9,228 bases of DNA from an uncultured Klebsiella sp. (GCA_902490055.1 CABUCP010000087.1:1-9228); one strand, 5' to 3'. Positions 1-7,691 are shown, counted from the first letter of the stretch. Notes: generated by a model from the letters alone, not told the origin. Numbers and translations: made by a program.

Positions 1-1395
<1,395 letters not shown>

Positions 1396-1413
1396 GACCA
1401 GAGGTCGGTTGAT

Positions 1414-2901
1414 ATGCAATACATCAAAATCCATTCGCAGGATAACGTCGCGGTTGCGCTGGCGGATATGGCGGCAGGTACCGTGGTGACGATCGATAAT
1501 GACTCCGTCACCCTCTGCCAGGACGTCGTTCGCGGTCATAAGTTCGCGCTGCGGGCCATTGCGAAGGGTGAAAACGTCATTAAGTACGGGTTGCCGATTG
1601 GCCATGCGCTGGCGGATATTGCGCCGGGCGAGCATGTTCATGCTCACAATACGCGTACCAATCTCAGCGACCTCGACGCGTATCGCTATCAACCTGACCT
1701 GGTTGAGCAACTGGCGCAGCCTGCGGATCGCGACGTCGAGATTTATCGTCGCGCCAGCGGCGAAGTCGGCGTACGTAACGAGCTGTGGATCCTGCCGACC
1801 GTTGGCTGCGTTAACGCCATGGCCCGTCAGATGCAGAATCGTTTTCTGAAAGAGACCAACGATGCCGAAGGTATCGACGGCGTTCACCTCTTCAGTCACA
1901 CCTACGGCTGTTCGCAGCTCGGCGACGATCACATCAATACCCGTACCATGCTGCAAAATATGGTGCGACACCCAAATGCGGGCGCGGTGCTGGTGGTGGG
2001 GCTAGGCTGTGAAAACAACCAGGTTGATGCGTTTCGTGAAACCTTAGGTGAGTTCGATCCTCAACGCGTGCATTTTATGATTTGCCAGCATCAGGATGAT
2101 GAAGTGGAGGCGGGGGTCGAACATCTTCACCAGTTGTATGAGGTGATGCGCCATGATAAACGCGAAGCGGGTAAACTGAGTGAGCTGAAGTTTGGCCTCG
2201 AATGCGGCGGCTCGGATGGCTTGTCCGGTATAACCGCTAACCCGATGTTGGGGCGTTTTTCTGACTATCTGATCGCTAACGGCGGTACCACCGTGCTGAC
2301 CGAAGTGCCGGAAATGTTCGGCGCCGAACAGCTACTAATGAGCCACTGCCGGGATGAAGAGACTTTCGGCAAACTGGTCACCATGGTCAATGACTTCAAG
2401 CAGTACTTCATTGCCCATGACCAGCCGATCTACGAGAATCCATCGCCGGGCAACAAAGCCGGCGGTATCACTACCCTGGAGGATAAATCGCTTGGCTGTA
2501 CGCAGAAAGCGGGCTCCAGCCAGGTGGTTGACGTTCTGCGCTACGGCGAGCGCTTGAAAGTACACGGTTTGAACCTGTTGAGCGCGCCGGGCAACGATGC
2601 GGTAGCGACCAGCGCGCTGGCCGGCGCCGGCTGCCATATGGTGCTGTTCAGCACCGGGCGCGGCACACCGTACGGCGGCTTCGTGCCGACGGTGAAAATC
2701 GCCACCAACAGCGAGCTGGCGGCGAAGAAAAAGCACTGGATCGATTTTGATGCCGGCCAACTGATCCACGGCAAAGCGATGCCGCAGGTTCTGGAGGAGT
2801 TTGTCGACCTGATCGTCGATATCGCCAACGGTAAGCAGACCTGCAACGAACGCAATGATTTCCGCGAGCTGGCTATTTTCAAAAGCGGCGTCACGCTGTA
2901 A
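1414..2901 (+). CDS. uxaA: Altronate dehydratase
   Basis: Altronate dehydratase (altronate hydro-lyase) removes water from D-altronate to give 2-keto-3-deoxy-D-gluconate, which KdgK and Eda then process. In E. coli the enzyme is Fe2+-dependent. The 495 residues equal the E. coli length. An N-terminal SAF-type domain (about residues 10-82) contains GEHVHAHNT with His74, His76 and His78. The dehydratase core follows, with conserved cysteines in TVGCVNAM (Cys132), TYGCSQLGDD (Cys166), GLGCENNQ (Cys199), LECGGSDG (Cys264) and LGCTQKAG (Cys362). The cysteine/histidine pattern fits metal binding, though I cannot assign individual ligands. The start at 1414 has AGAGG at 1400-1404 with a 9-nt spacer and lies 18 bp after the uxaC stop. 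No intrinsic terminator with a T-run follows. The 3' flank runs into the REP array, which may end or stabilise the uxaCA message. The identification rests on near full-length similarity. Confidence 0.97.
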   Translation: MQYIKIHSQDNVAVALADMAAGTVVTIDNDSVTLCQDVVRGHKFALRAIAKGENVIKYGLPIGHALADIAPGEHVHAHNTRTNLSDLDAYRYQPDLVEQLAQPADRDVEIYRRASGEVGVRNELWILPTVGCVNAMARQMQNRFLKETNDAEGIDGVHLFSHTYGCSQLGDDHINTRTMLQNMVRHPNAGAVLVVGLGCENNQVDAFRETLGEFDPQRVHFMICQHQDDEVEAGVEHLHQLYEVMRHDKREAGKLSELKFGLECGGSDGLSGITANPMLGRFSDYLIANGGTTVLTEVPEMFGAEQLLMSHCRDEETFGKLVTMVNDFKQYFIAHDQPIYENPSPGNKAGGITTLEDKSLGCTQKAGSSQVVDVLRYGERLKVHGLNLLSAPGNDAVATSALAGAGCHMVLFSTGRGTPYGGFVPTVKIATNSELAAKKKHWIDFDAGQLIHGKAMPQVLEEFVDLIVDIANGKQTCNERNDFRELAIFKSGVTL

Positions 2902-2937
2902 CGACAGCGGCCACCGCTGTGTTTGAAAGGTCAGACC

Positions 2938-3240
2938 ATAGGTCGGATAAGCGTAGCGCCATCCGACAAAATTGAACTCTCCCCGGTGGCGCTTGCGCTT
3001 ACCGGGGCTACCAACTGAGTGCCGGACCGTAGGTCGGATAAGCGTAGCGCCATCCGACAAAATTGAGCTCTCCCCGGTGGCGCTTGCGCTTACCGGGGCT
3101 ACCAACCGAATGCCGGACCGTAGGTCGGATAAGCGTAGCGCCATCCGACAAAATTGAGCTCTCCCCGGTGGCGCTTGCGCTTACCGGGACTACCAACCGA
3201 ATGCCGGACCGTAGGCCTGATAAGCGTAGCGCCATCAGGC
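2938..3240. repeat. BIME-like array of seven alternating REP palindromes, 91-bp period
   Basis: This fills the 345-bp gap between the convergent uxaA and sstT. Two palindromic units alternate in opposite orientation. Type A (+ strand) is a GTAG head plus a stem GTCGGAT/ATCCGAC around an inner GCG-TAG-CGC hairpin. The heads are at 2938, 3029, 3120 and 3211, exactly 91 bp apart. Type B (inverted, so GTAG reads on the - strand) is CCCCGGT/ACCGGGG followed by CTAC. Its stems begin at 2981, 3072 and 3163, also 91 bp apart. Units 2 (3029-3119) and 3 (3120-3210) differ at one base, 3098 G versus 3189 A. Unit 1 differs from unit 2 at four transitions (2938, 2976, 3016, 3019), and its head is ATAG. 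The period is not a multiple of three and the stems dominate, so this is not coding. Enterobacterial BIMEs of this kind are known to affect 3'-end mRNA stability and to be mobilised by RAYT transposases recognising GTAG. No RAYT gene is in the window. Confidence 0.93.
3211..3240 (+). repeat. Terminal REP unit with compensatory stem changes
   Basis: This is the last REP of the array, ending 6 bp before the sstT stop codon. It keeps the GTAG head and the AAGCGTAGCGCC core of the other type A units. Its stem is GCCTGAT (3215-3221) / ATCAGGC (3234-3240) instead of GTCGGAT / ATCCGAC. Both altered pairs stay complementary, T-A to C-G and G-C to T-A, so the fold is conserved while the sequence is not. 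It may act as a transcription or mRNA-end structure for sstT, since it is the first hairpin after that gene. Confidence 0.88.
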
Positions 3241-3246
3241 AAAACG

Positions 3247-4494
3247 CTAACTACGCAGGGCGTTCTTCGCCAGCTGTTCGTCTTCAGCCATACAGGCCGC
3301 GGCGGTGAACAGCGCATCGGTTGAAGAGTTAAGCGCCGTCTCGCAGGAGTCCTGCAGCACGCCGATAATAAAGCCGACGGCAACGACCTGCATGGCGACA
3401 TCGTTCGGAATACCGAACATGTTACAGGCCAGCGGGATCAGCAGCAGCGAACCACCCGCCACCCCGGAAGCGCCGCAGGCGCACAGCGAAGCCACCACGC
3501 TAAGCAGCAGCGCGGTCGGCAGATCCACCGGAATATTCAGCGTATTTACTGCCGCCAGCGTCAGCACGGTGATCGTGATCGCCGCCCCCGCCATATTGAT
3601 GGTCGCCCCCAGCGGGATGGAAACCGAGTAGGTATCGCGATCCAGATTCAGCTTTTCGCACAATGCCATATTCACCGGAATGTTGGCGGCGGAGCTGCGG
3701 GTAAAGAAGGCGTAGACGCCGCTTTCGCGCAGGCAGGTCAGGACCAGCGGATATGGGTTGCGACGGATTTTCCAGAATACCAGCAGCGGGTTAATCACCA
3801 GCGCCACCAGCAGCATGCAGCCGACCAGTACCAGCAGCAGCTGGGCGTAGCCCCATAGGGTATCGAAACCGGTGGTGGCCAGCGTCGAAGAGACCAGGCC
3901 AAAGATACCGAGCGGCGCAAAGCGAATCACCACTTTGACGATAAAGGTCACCGCGTGTGAGACGTCGTTAATCAGGTTTTTGGTGGTGTCATTGCCGTGG
4001 CGTAGCGCGAAGCCAAGGCCCACCGCCCACACCAGAATGCCGATATAGTTGGCGTTCAGCAGCGCATCGATAGGGTTAGACACCATGCTCATCAGCAGCC
4101 CGCGCAGGACTTCGACAATGCCTGACGGCGGAGTAATGCTGTCCGCCGCGCTGGTCAGATGCAGCGTGGAAGGGAAAACAAAGCTAAACAGTACCGCGGT
4201 TAACGCGGCGGCAAAGGTACCCAGCAGATAGAGAAACAGGATCGGGCGAATACTGGTTTTTTGTCCGTGCTGGTGATTGGCGATCGACGCCATGACCAGC
4301 ATTAATACCAGCACCGGCGCCACGGCTTTCAGCGCGCCGACGAACAGCGTTCCCAGCAGGCCTACGGCAATAGCCGCTGGTTTTGATACCAGCGCCAGCA
4401 GTACGCCAAGTACCAGACCCAGCAGGATTTGTTTCACCAGACTGCCCTGCGCCAGGCGCTGTAGCAGCCCTGATGGGCGGGTTTGTGTTGTCAT
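3247..4494 (-). CDS. sstT: Serine/threonine:Na+ symporter
   Basis: SstT is an inner-membrane secondary transporter of the dicarboxylate/amino acid:cation symporter (DAACS) family that imports L-serine and L-threonine with Na+. The 415 residues match the E. coli length (about 414) and similarity is clear end to end. The family's substrate and ion motifs are visible: the serine-rich hairpin RSSAANIP (266-273), NMAGAAI in the unwound helix (300-306) and [12 protein letters not shown] (382-393). Hydrophobic stretches run through most of the protein. The ATG at 4492-4494 has GGAAGGAA at 4501-4508 with AGGAA six bases from the start, a strong ribosome binding site. The gene is convergent with uxaA. 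alx lies 267 bp upstream on the same strand, and that gap holds a good -10 element, so sstT is probably its own transcription unit. No T-run terminator follows the TAG stop; the REP array begins 6 bp later. Confidence 0.96.
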   Translation of the reverse strand: MTTQTRPSGLLQRLAQGSLVKQILLGLVLGVLLALVSKPAAIAVGLLGTLFVGALKAVAPVLVLMLVMASIANHQHGQKTSIRPILFLYLLGTFAAALTAVLFSFVFPSTLHLTSAADSITPPSGIVEVLRGLLMSMVSNPIDALLNANYIGILVWAVGLGFALRHGNDTTKNLINDVSHAVTFIVKVVIRFAPLGIFGLVSSTLATTGFDTLWGYAQLLLVLVGCMLLVALVINPLLVFWKIRRNPYPLVLTCLRESGVYAFFTRSSAANIPVNMALCEKLNLDRDTYSVSIPLGATINMAGAAITITVLTLAAVNTLNIPVDLPTALLLSVVASLCACGASGVAGGSLLLIPLACNMFGIPNDVAMQVVAVGFIIGVLQDSCETALNSSTDALFTAAACMAEDEQLAKNALRS

Positions 4495-4586
4495 AAATCA
4501 TTCCTTCCAGTGATGTAGCGGTCCATCCCGGAGACGTATTATTTGTTACGTTTATGTCCGGATGTAAATGAATGTTTGCATGGTCG

Positions 4587-4592
4587 AGTATA
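4587..4592 (-). promoter_or_regulatory. Candidate sstT -10 element
   Basis: On the - strand this reads TATACT, five of six matches to the sigma70 -10 consensus. It lies about 95 bases upstream of the sstT start, giving a leader of roughly 85 nt. No convincing -35 hexamer lies 16-18 bp upstream (the 17-bp position reads CTTCCG), so the promoter may depend on an activator. Further upstream, at 4656-4661 and 4677-4682, is an inverted repeat CTATGT/ACATAG around GTTAAC, a possible protein site with no assigned regulator. Confidence 0.45.
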
Positions 4593-4723
4593 CGGAAAGA
4601 ACGCCAGCGCGGAAGCGTAATCTACTGTTTCTTGCACGCCGATCTTGTTTTTTAACTATGTGTTAACGTTTTTGTGACATAGATAGAGGTTATGCGCGGG
4701 GAACCCGAAGCGCTGAAGCGCGT

Positions 4724-4752
4724 CCCGGCCGGATACGCGATATCTGGCCGGG
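4724..4752 (-). terminator. GC-rich stem-loop downstream of alx, no U-tract
   Basis: Read on the - strand, CCCGGCC and GGCCGGG pair over seven bases. Inside, GATA/TATC adds four more pairs around a TCGCG loop, with one A/C mismatch between the two stems. It starts 9 bases after the alx stop codon. No run of T follows on the - strand, so it is not a classical intrinsic terminator. It could block 3' exonucleases at the alx mRNA end or assist another termination mode. It is listed as a terminator only for its position. Confidence 0.4.
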
Positions 4753-4761
4753 AACAGGCGG

Positions 4762-5730
4762 TTATTGCAGCTGTTTCTTCTTATCGTTCTGTTTGTTGAC
4801 CCAGGCGTTAATCAGCAGCGTTGCTGCCAGAATACCGCCCACCACGCCGAGCGAAATCGCGATCGGAATGTGGTAGAAATCGACAATCAACATCTTGATA
4901 CCGATAAAGACCAGGATCACCGACAGGCCGTACTTGAGCATCGAGAAGCGCTCGGCAACGCCCGCCAGCAGGAAGTACATCGCGCGCAGGCCGAGAATCG
5001 CGAACAGGTTAGAGGTCAGCACGATAAACGGGTCGGTGGTCACCGCGAAGATAGCGGGGATGCTATCAACGGCGAAAATCACGTCGCTCAGTTCAACCAG
5101 AATCAGCACCAGCAGCAGCGGCGTAGCGAATAGCACGCCATTTTTACGGGTGAAGAAGCGCTCGCTTTCAATTTTATCGGTCATGCGCAGATGGCTGCGG
5201 ATCCAGCGTACCAGCGGCTTATCGCCAATACCGGAATCATCTTCTTTCGCCAGCGCCATTTTTACCCCGGTAAACAGCAGGAACGCGCCGAACACGTACA
5301 GGAGCCATTCGAACTGCGAAATCAGCCAGCTGCCGGTGAAGATCATAATGGTACGCAGGACAATCGCCCCAAGAACGCCATACACCAGCACCCGGCGCTG
5401 TAGCGCAGGCGGTACGGCGAAGTAGCTGAACAGCATCAACCAGACGAAGACGTTATCGACCGCCAGTGATTTTTCAATGAGGTAACCGGTGAGGAAAGCT
5501 AACGCCTGTGGATCAGCGACGGCGCGGCCCTGCGTTTGCACGAGATACCACCAAAACGCGGCGTTAAACAGCAGGGAGAGGGTGACCCACAGAATGGACC
5601 AACCGGCGGCCTGCTTCATGGTCATGGTATGCGCACCGCGCCTTCCCTGAAGCAGTAAATCGATCGCCAGCATGATGACCACGACTACAGCGAATCCGCC
5701 CCATAACAACGGCGTGCCGACACTATTCAT
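4762..5730 (-). CDS. alx: TerC-family inner-membrane protein Alx, alkaline-induced, linked to Mn2+ export
   Basis: Alx (YgjT) is an integral inner-membrane protein of the TerC family. In E. coli it is induced at alkaline pH and by manganese, and is implicated in Mn2+ export. From the start [12 protein letters not shown] it has 322 residues, against about 321 in E. coli. Hydrophobic segments extend through most of the chain, with a polar loop near residues 160-200. The intramembrane acidic motifs typical of TerC are present: [13 protein letters not shown] with Glu86 and Asp92, and [16 protein letters not shown] with Glu213, Asp216 and Asp222. The frame is open for 32 more codons upstream to 5826. 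Those codons run through the terminator hairpin and riboswitch, so the start at 5728-5730 is preferred. It has TAAGGA at 5739-5744 with an 8-nt spacer. Expression is probably controlled by the leader RNA described separately. Confidence 0.95.
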   Translation of the reverse strand: MNSVGTPLLWGGFAVVVVIMLAIDLLLQGRRGAHTMTMKQAAGWSILWVTLSLLFNAAFWWYLVQTQGRAVADPQALAFLTGYLIEKSLAVDNVFVWLMLFSYFAVPPALQRRVLVYGVLGAIVLRTIMIFTGSWLISQFEWLLYVFGAFLLFTGVKMALAKEDDSGIGDKPLVRWIRSHLRMTDKIESERFFTRKNGVLFATPLLLVLILVELSDVIFAVDSIPAIFAVTTDPFIVLTSNLFAILGLRAMYFLLAGVAERFSMLKYGLSVILVFIGIKMLIVDFYHIPIAISLGVVGGILAATLLINAWVNKQNDKKKQLQ

Positions 5731-5747
5731 TGCGTTATTCCTTACAT

Positions 5748-5783
5748 AAAAACAAAACGGCTGTCGTCGGAAGACGGCAGCCG
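5748..5783 (-). terminator. Intrinsic terminator in the alx leader
   Basis: On the - strand CGGCTG-C-CGTC pairs with GACG-A-CAGCCG around a TTCC loop. The ten base pairs are interrupted by one C/A mismatch (hairpin 5783 to 5758). It is followed directly by TTTTGTTTTT (5757 to 5748). The T-run ends only a few bases before the alx ribosome binding site, so termination here would prevent alx expression. In E. coli the matching hairpin yields the short leader RNA. Confidence 0.85.
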
Positions 5784-5936
5784 CTGCGCTTTTATGCATA
5801 GACCTCGCCTTCCGGCAAGGTCTCACTTACAACAAGACAGGATCGGGATCCTTGGTCTTGTTGCCCGGCGACCGGATGCGGTTTTGCACGCATCGTAATG
5901 ACGATCGACCGGCCAGGAAGTTACTCCCCTTTGCGA
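5748..5936 (-). ncRNA. sraF: SraF-like terminated leader RNA of alx
   Basis: From the predicted start site (about 5936) to the end of the terminator U-run is about 189 nt. That agrees with the size I recall for E. coli SraF, the small RNA made by termination inside the alx leader. The RNA consists of the riboswitch plus the terminator hairpin. Both ends are inferred from promoter and terminator positions. Confidence 0.65.
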
Positions 5937-5940
5937 GTAA
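5794..5940 (-). promoter_or_regulatory. yybP-ykoY / PRE riboswitch in the alx leader
   Basis: This lies on the - strand upstream of alx and carries the conserved pieces of the yybP-ykoY manganese riboswitch. The 5' AAAGGGGAGTAAC loop is near 5931-5919, CCGGTCGCCGGGCAAC is near 5875-5860, and the 3' hairpin AGACCTTGCC (5823-5814) / GGCGAGGTCT (5809-5800) closes on a GGAA loop and continues into TATGCAT. Between the last two is a local hairpin CAACAAGAC/GTCTTGTTG, whose loop sequence differs from E. coli as I recall it. In E. coli this leader (PRE) switches alx on at high pH and with Mn2+ by changing folding and transcription pausing, exposing the alx ribosome binding site. The same logic is inferred here from sequence conservation. 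Confidence 0.9.
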
Positions 5941-5988
5941 CAAAATATTACAAGTTATAAATGGCGTCAATGGTGGTCGATGGCTCAT
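5827..5988 (-). CDS. Possible 53-codon small ORF overlapping the alx promoter and riboswitch (doubtful)
   Basis: The ATG at 5988-5986 is preceded by AGGAG (5998-5994) with a 5-nt spacer. The frame runs 53 codons to TAA at 5829-5827, beginning MSHRPPLTPF and ending KDPDPVLL. The product resembles no family I recognise: it has a short hydrophobic patch (ITCNILLLA) and a basic middle. The frame crosses the alx promoter and most of the riboswitch, whose RNA constraints could explain its sequence. The predicted alx transcript starts downstream of this ATG, so translation would need read-through from ygjR or another promoter. It is listed because the Shine-Dalgarno sequence is unusually good for a chance frame. 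Confidence 0.15.
   Translation of the reverse strand: MSHRPPLTPFITCNILLLAKGSNFLAGRSSLRCVQNRIRSPGNKTKDPDPVLL
5942..5970 (-). promoter_or_regulatory. Predicted sigma70 promoter for alx / SraF
   Basis: On the - strand TTGACG (5970-5965) is a near-perfect -35 box. A 17-bp spacer follows, then TATTTT (5947-5942) as the -10. The expected start near 5936 falls just before the conserved AAAGGGGAGTA of the riboswitch. Confidence 0.7.
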
Positions 5989-6008
5989 TTACACTCCTTT
6001 ACGCGATA

Positions 6009-6069
6009 TACCCGTCATACTTCAAGCTGCAGGTGCGTTGGCTGCGTGCAACTTGAATTATTTAGGGTA
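6009..6069. repeat. Imperfect intergenic palindrome at the ygjR 3' end
   Basis: Terminal TACCC (6009-6013) and GGGTA (6065-6069) are inverted. Inside them TTCAAGCTGCA (6021-6031) faces TGCAACTTGAA (6047-6057), eleven positions with one G/T mismatch, around a 15-nt loop. The unit of about 60 bp looks like the TACCC...TTCAAG palindromes scattered between genes in several enterobacteria, an identification made from memory. Its right end lies inside ygjR, where TACCC followed by TAA supplies the last residues and the stop. No T-run follows, so it is not a standard terminator. Confidence 0.7.
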
Positions 6070-7051
6070 CAGGTTGAGTATCCGCCGGGAAGACCACGCC
6101 GGTCTGGCGACGGATCTCGCTGAGCAGTTTTGCCGTAATGCGGCTGACCTCTAGCCCCGGATGAGCGACGTCGTTGGTTTCTACCAGCCGCGCGAACGCT
6201 TCCGCTTCATACAGCATAGTATTGATGTGCTGCGGCTGGGTGAGATCCTGCGCTTTGCCGCCGCGTGGAATAAAGGCCACCTTCTGGCACTCGGAGATTT
6301 TTTCGATCACCAGCGCGCCATCTTCACCCTGAATTTCGCTGGGGATCGTGGAATCACTGACCTTCGAGTGGTGCAGGGTGACGTCGAAGTCGCCGTAACT
6401 CAGTACCACAGTGCCCTGGCCATCGACGCCGCTTGTCAGCAGGCTCGCGCTGGCATGAACCGCGCGCGGCTCGCCCCACAGCGCCACCGCTGAAGCGAGG
6501 CAGTAAAAGCCGATGTCCATAATCGAGCCGTTGGAAAAGGCCGGGTTGAAAGTGTTTGGGTTTTCGCCGTCGAGATAGCGCTGGTAGCGCGAAGAGTACT
6601 GGCAGTAGTTAATAAAGGCTTTGCGCAGTTTGCCCACTTTGCCGAGCGCTTCCCGCAGCAGCAGAAAGTTTGGCAGGCTGGCGGTTTTGAAGGCTTCAAA
6701 CAGCACCACGTTATTTTCTTTGGCCGCCGCGATCGCTGCTTCGACTTCCTGCAGGTTCGATGCCAGCGGTTTTTCGCAAATCACGTGCTTTTTATGGTTC
6801 AGAAACAGGCGGGTTTGCGGAAAGTGCAACGAGTTCGGGCTGGCAATATAGACCGCGTCAACGTCCGGGCTCTGCGCCAGCTCATCGAGTGAGGTAAATA
6901 GATGTTCGACCGGATAGTCATTAGCGAAAGCTTGCGCCTGTTCAAGGCTGCGGGAATAAATCGCGGTGAGTTTAAATTTACCGGTTTCATGGGCGGCATC
7001 GACAAACTGCTTAGTAATCCAGTTTGTGCCAACAACTGCGAAACGTATCAT
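6062..7051 (-). CDS. ygjR: Gfo/Idh/MocA-family NAD(P)-dependent oxidoreductase YgjR
   Basis: This is a cytoplasmic predicted sugar or polyol dehydrogenase of the Gfo/Idh/MocA family. The true substrate of E. coli YgjR is unknown to me. The N-terminal Rossmann fold begins MIRFAVVGTNWIT, a slightly divergent glycine motif. The family's ICEKPLASN is at residues 91-99, with the expected catalytic/cofactor Lys94. The C-terminal substrate domain includes MDIGFYCLASA near residue 178. At 329 residues it is a few shorter than E. coli YgjR (about 334 from memory). The C-terminus ends FPADTQPVP, with its stop supplied by an intergenic palindrome. The ATG at 7049-7051 opens directly on the Rossmann strand, and no other upstream start is apparent. 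The nearest Shine-Dalgarno-like GGAG is 13 bases away, so initiation may be weak. The gene lies 73 bp downstream of ygjP on the same strand. Confidence 0.92.
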   Translation of the reverse strand: MIRFAVVGTNWITKQFVDAAHETGKFKLTAIYSRSLEQAQAFANDYPVEHLFTSLDELAQSPDVDAVYIASPNSLHFPQTRLFLNHKKHVICEKPLASNLQEVEAAIAAAKENNVVLFEAFKTASLPNFLLLREALGKVGKLRKAFINYCQYSSRYQRYLDGENPNTFNPAFSNGSIMDIGFYCLASAVALWGEPRAVHASASLLTSGVDGQGTVVLSYGDFDVTLHHSKVSDSTIPSEIQGEDGALVIEKISECQKVAFIPRGGKAQDLTQPQHINTMLYEAEAFARLVETNDVAHPGLEVSRITAKLLSEIRRQTGVVFPADTQPVP

Positions 7052-7088
7052 AAACGTTGACGAACTCCGTTAAAGGGAACCTTTCGTC

Positions 7089-7097
7089 ACTCTAGCA
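7089..7097 (-). promoter_or_regulatory. Candidate extended -10 promoter for ygjR
   Basis: The - strand reads TGCTAGAGT, an extended -10 (TGn plus TAGAGT), in the 73-bp gap between ygjP and ygjR. It would give a leader of about 30 nt. No clear -35 box is visible. ygjR may also be read from the ygjP promoter. Confidence 0.35.
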
Positions 7098-7124
7098 CGC
7101 CATGATGACAAAACGAGTGCGCTA

Positions 7125-7625
7125 TCACGCAGAACGGTTTAACGAAAGGTGCGTCAGCCACAAGCGGGTATCAAACTCTAACTGGTGGTACTGCGGCTCC
7201 ATATGACAGCACAGCTGATAGAAGGCTTTGTTGTGATCCTTCTCTTTTAAATGCGCCAGTTCATGAACCACGATCATCCGCAGAAAGGCTTCCGGCGCGT
7301 CGCGAAATACCGTCGCCACGCGAATTTCCGCTTTGGCTTTGAGTTTGCCGCCCTGGACGCGGGAAATGGCGGTATGCAGGCCGAGCGCATTCTTCAGTAC
7401 GTGGATCTTATTGTCGTACATCACCTTATTAATTGGCGCCGCCCCGCGCAGATAGCGGGCCTTTAAATCCTGGGTGTACTGATATAACGCCTTATCGCTG
7501 TTGACGTCGTGCCCCTGCGGATAGCGCTTTTGCAGCACCTCGCCGAGACGGTCTTGCTCGATTAAGGTTGTCACCTGCGATAGCAGAGATTCGGGGTAGC
7601 CCTGGAGATACGGTAGCGTGCTCAT
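7125..7625 (-). CDS. ygjP: YgjP-family HExxH metalloprotein (metallopeptidase-like fold)
   Basis: YgjP belongs to the YgjP-like metallopeptidase-domain family (formerly DUF45), related to SprT/WLM zinc proteins. The 166 residues are about the E. coli length (167). The metal motif is complete: HELAHLKEKDH gives His121, Glu122, His125 and His131 as the HExxH-x5-H pattern, followed by a conserved C-terminal CCHMEPQYHQLEFDTRLWL. No signal peptide or membrane segment is present, so it should be cytoplasmic. I recall E. coli YgjP being annotated as a UTP pyrophosphatase; the sequence alone does not decide between that and a peptidase role. The start at 7623-7625 gives the expected N-terminus, but no good Shine-Dalgarno sequence precedes it, so translation may be modest. 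ygjR follows 73 bp downstream. The E. coli gene I remember between them (ygjQ) is absent. Confidence 0.93.
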   Translation of the reverse strand: MSTLPYLQGYPESLLSQVTTLIEQDRLGEVLQKRYPQGHDVNSDKALYQYTQDLKARYLRGAAPINKVMYDNKIHVLKNALGLHTAISRVQGGKLKAKAEIRVATVFRDAPEAFLRMIVVHELAHLKEKDHNKAFYQLCCHMEPQYHQLEFDTRLWLTHLSLNRSA

Positions 7626-7663
7626 AGCGGTGAGTCAGTATGGGTCGTGATAATGGAAGGGGA

Positions 7664-7672
7664 ATTCTAGCA
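7664..7672 (-). promoter_or_regulatory. Candidate extended -10 promoter for ygjP
   Basis: The - strand reads TGCTAGAAT, an extended -10 with five of six matches to TATAAT. It predicts a leader of about 30 nt before the ygjP start. The -35 region is poor, which is acceptable for an extended -10. The motif overlaps the inverted repeat at 7670-7691. Confidence 0.45.
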
Positions 7673-7691
7673 TCCCACGCCTGTAGGATGC
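7670..7691. repeat. Inverted repeat between the GH43 gene and ygjP
   Basis: GCATCC (7670-7675) and GGATGC (7686-7691) are perfect 6-bp inverted arms around a 10-bp centre. The repeat starts 14 bp after the GH43 stop codon and overlaps the TG of the candidate ygjP extended -10. No T-run follows, so an operator or mRNA-end hairpin is more likely than an intrinsic terminator. Confidence 0.4.

Noticed and set aside
2335..3144. 269-codon - strand frame, and smaller frames, reading into the repeat array
   Set aside because: The first part is antisense to uxaA and the rest is translated REP units. A 91-bp period shifts frame each unit, so the repeats are not protein repeats.
2938..3240. CRISPR-like array, because of regular repeats
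   Set aside because: The units are palindromic REPs in alternating orientation with near-identical spacers. There are no unique spacers and no cas genes.
4671..4690. CRP-like TGTGA half-site upstream of sstT
   Set aside because: The TGTGA at 4674 has no matching TCACA half at the required spacing.
5742..5747. ATGTAA start-stop on the - strand between the terminator T-run and the alx Shine-Dalgarno
   Set aside because: It has only T-run sequence upstream and no ribosome binding site, so a regulatory start-stop is unlikely.
5731..5826. In-frame N-terminal extension of alx by 32 codons, with ATGs at 5826 and 5799
   Set aside because: The extension translates riboswitch and terminator sequence, has no Shine-Dalgarno support, and is absent from the family. 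MNSVGTP matches the known start.
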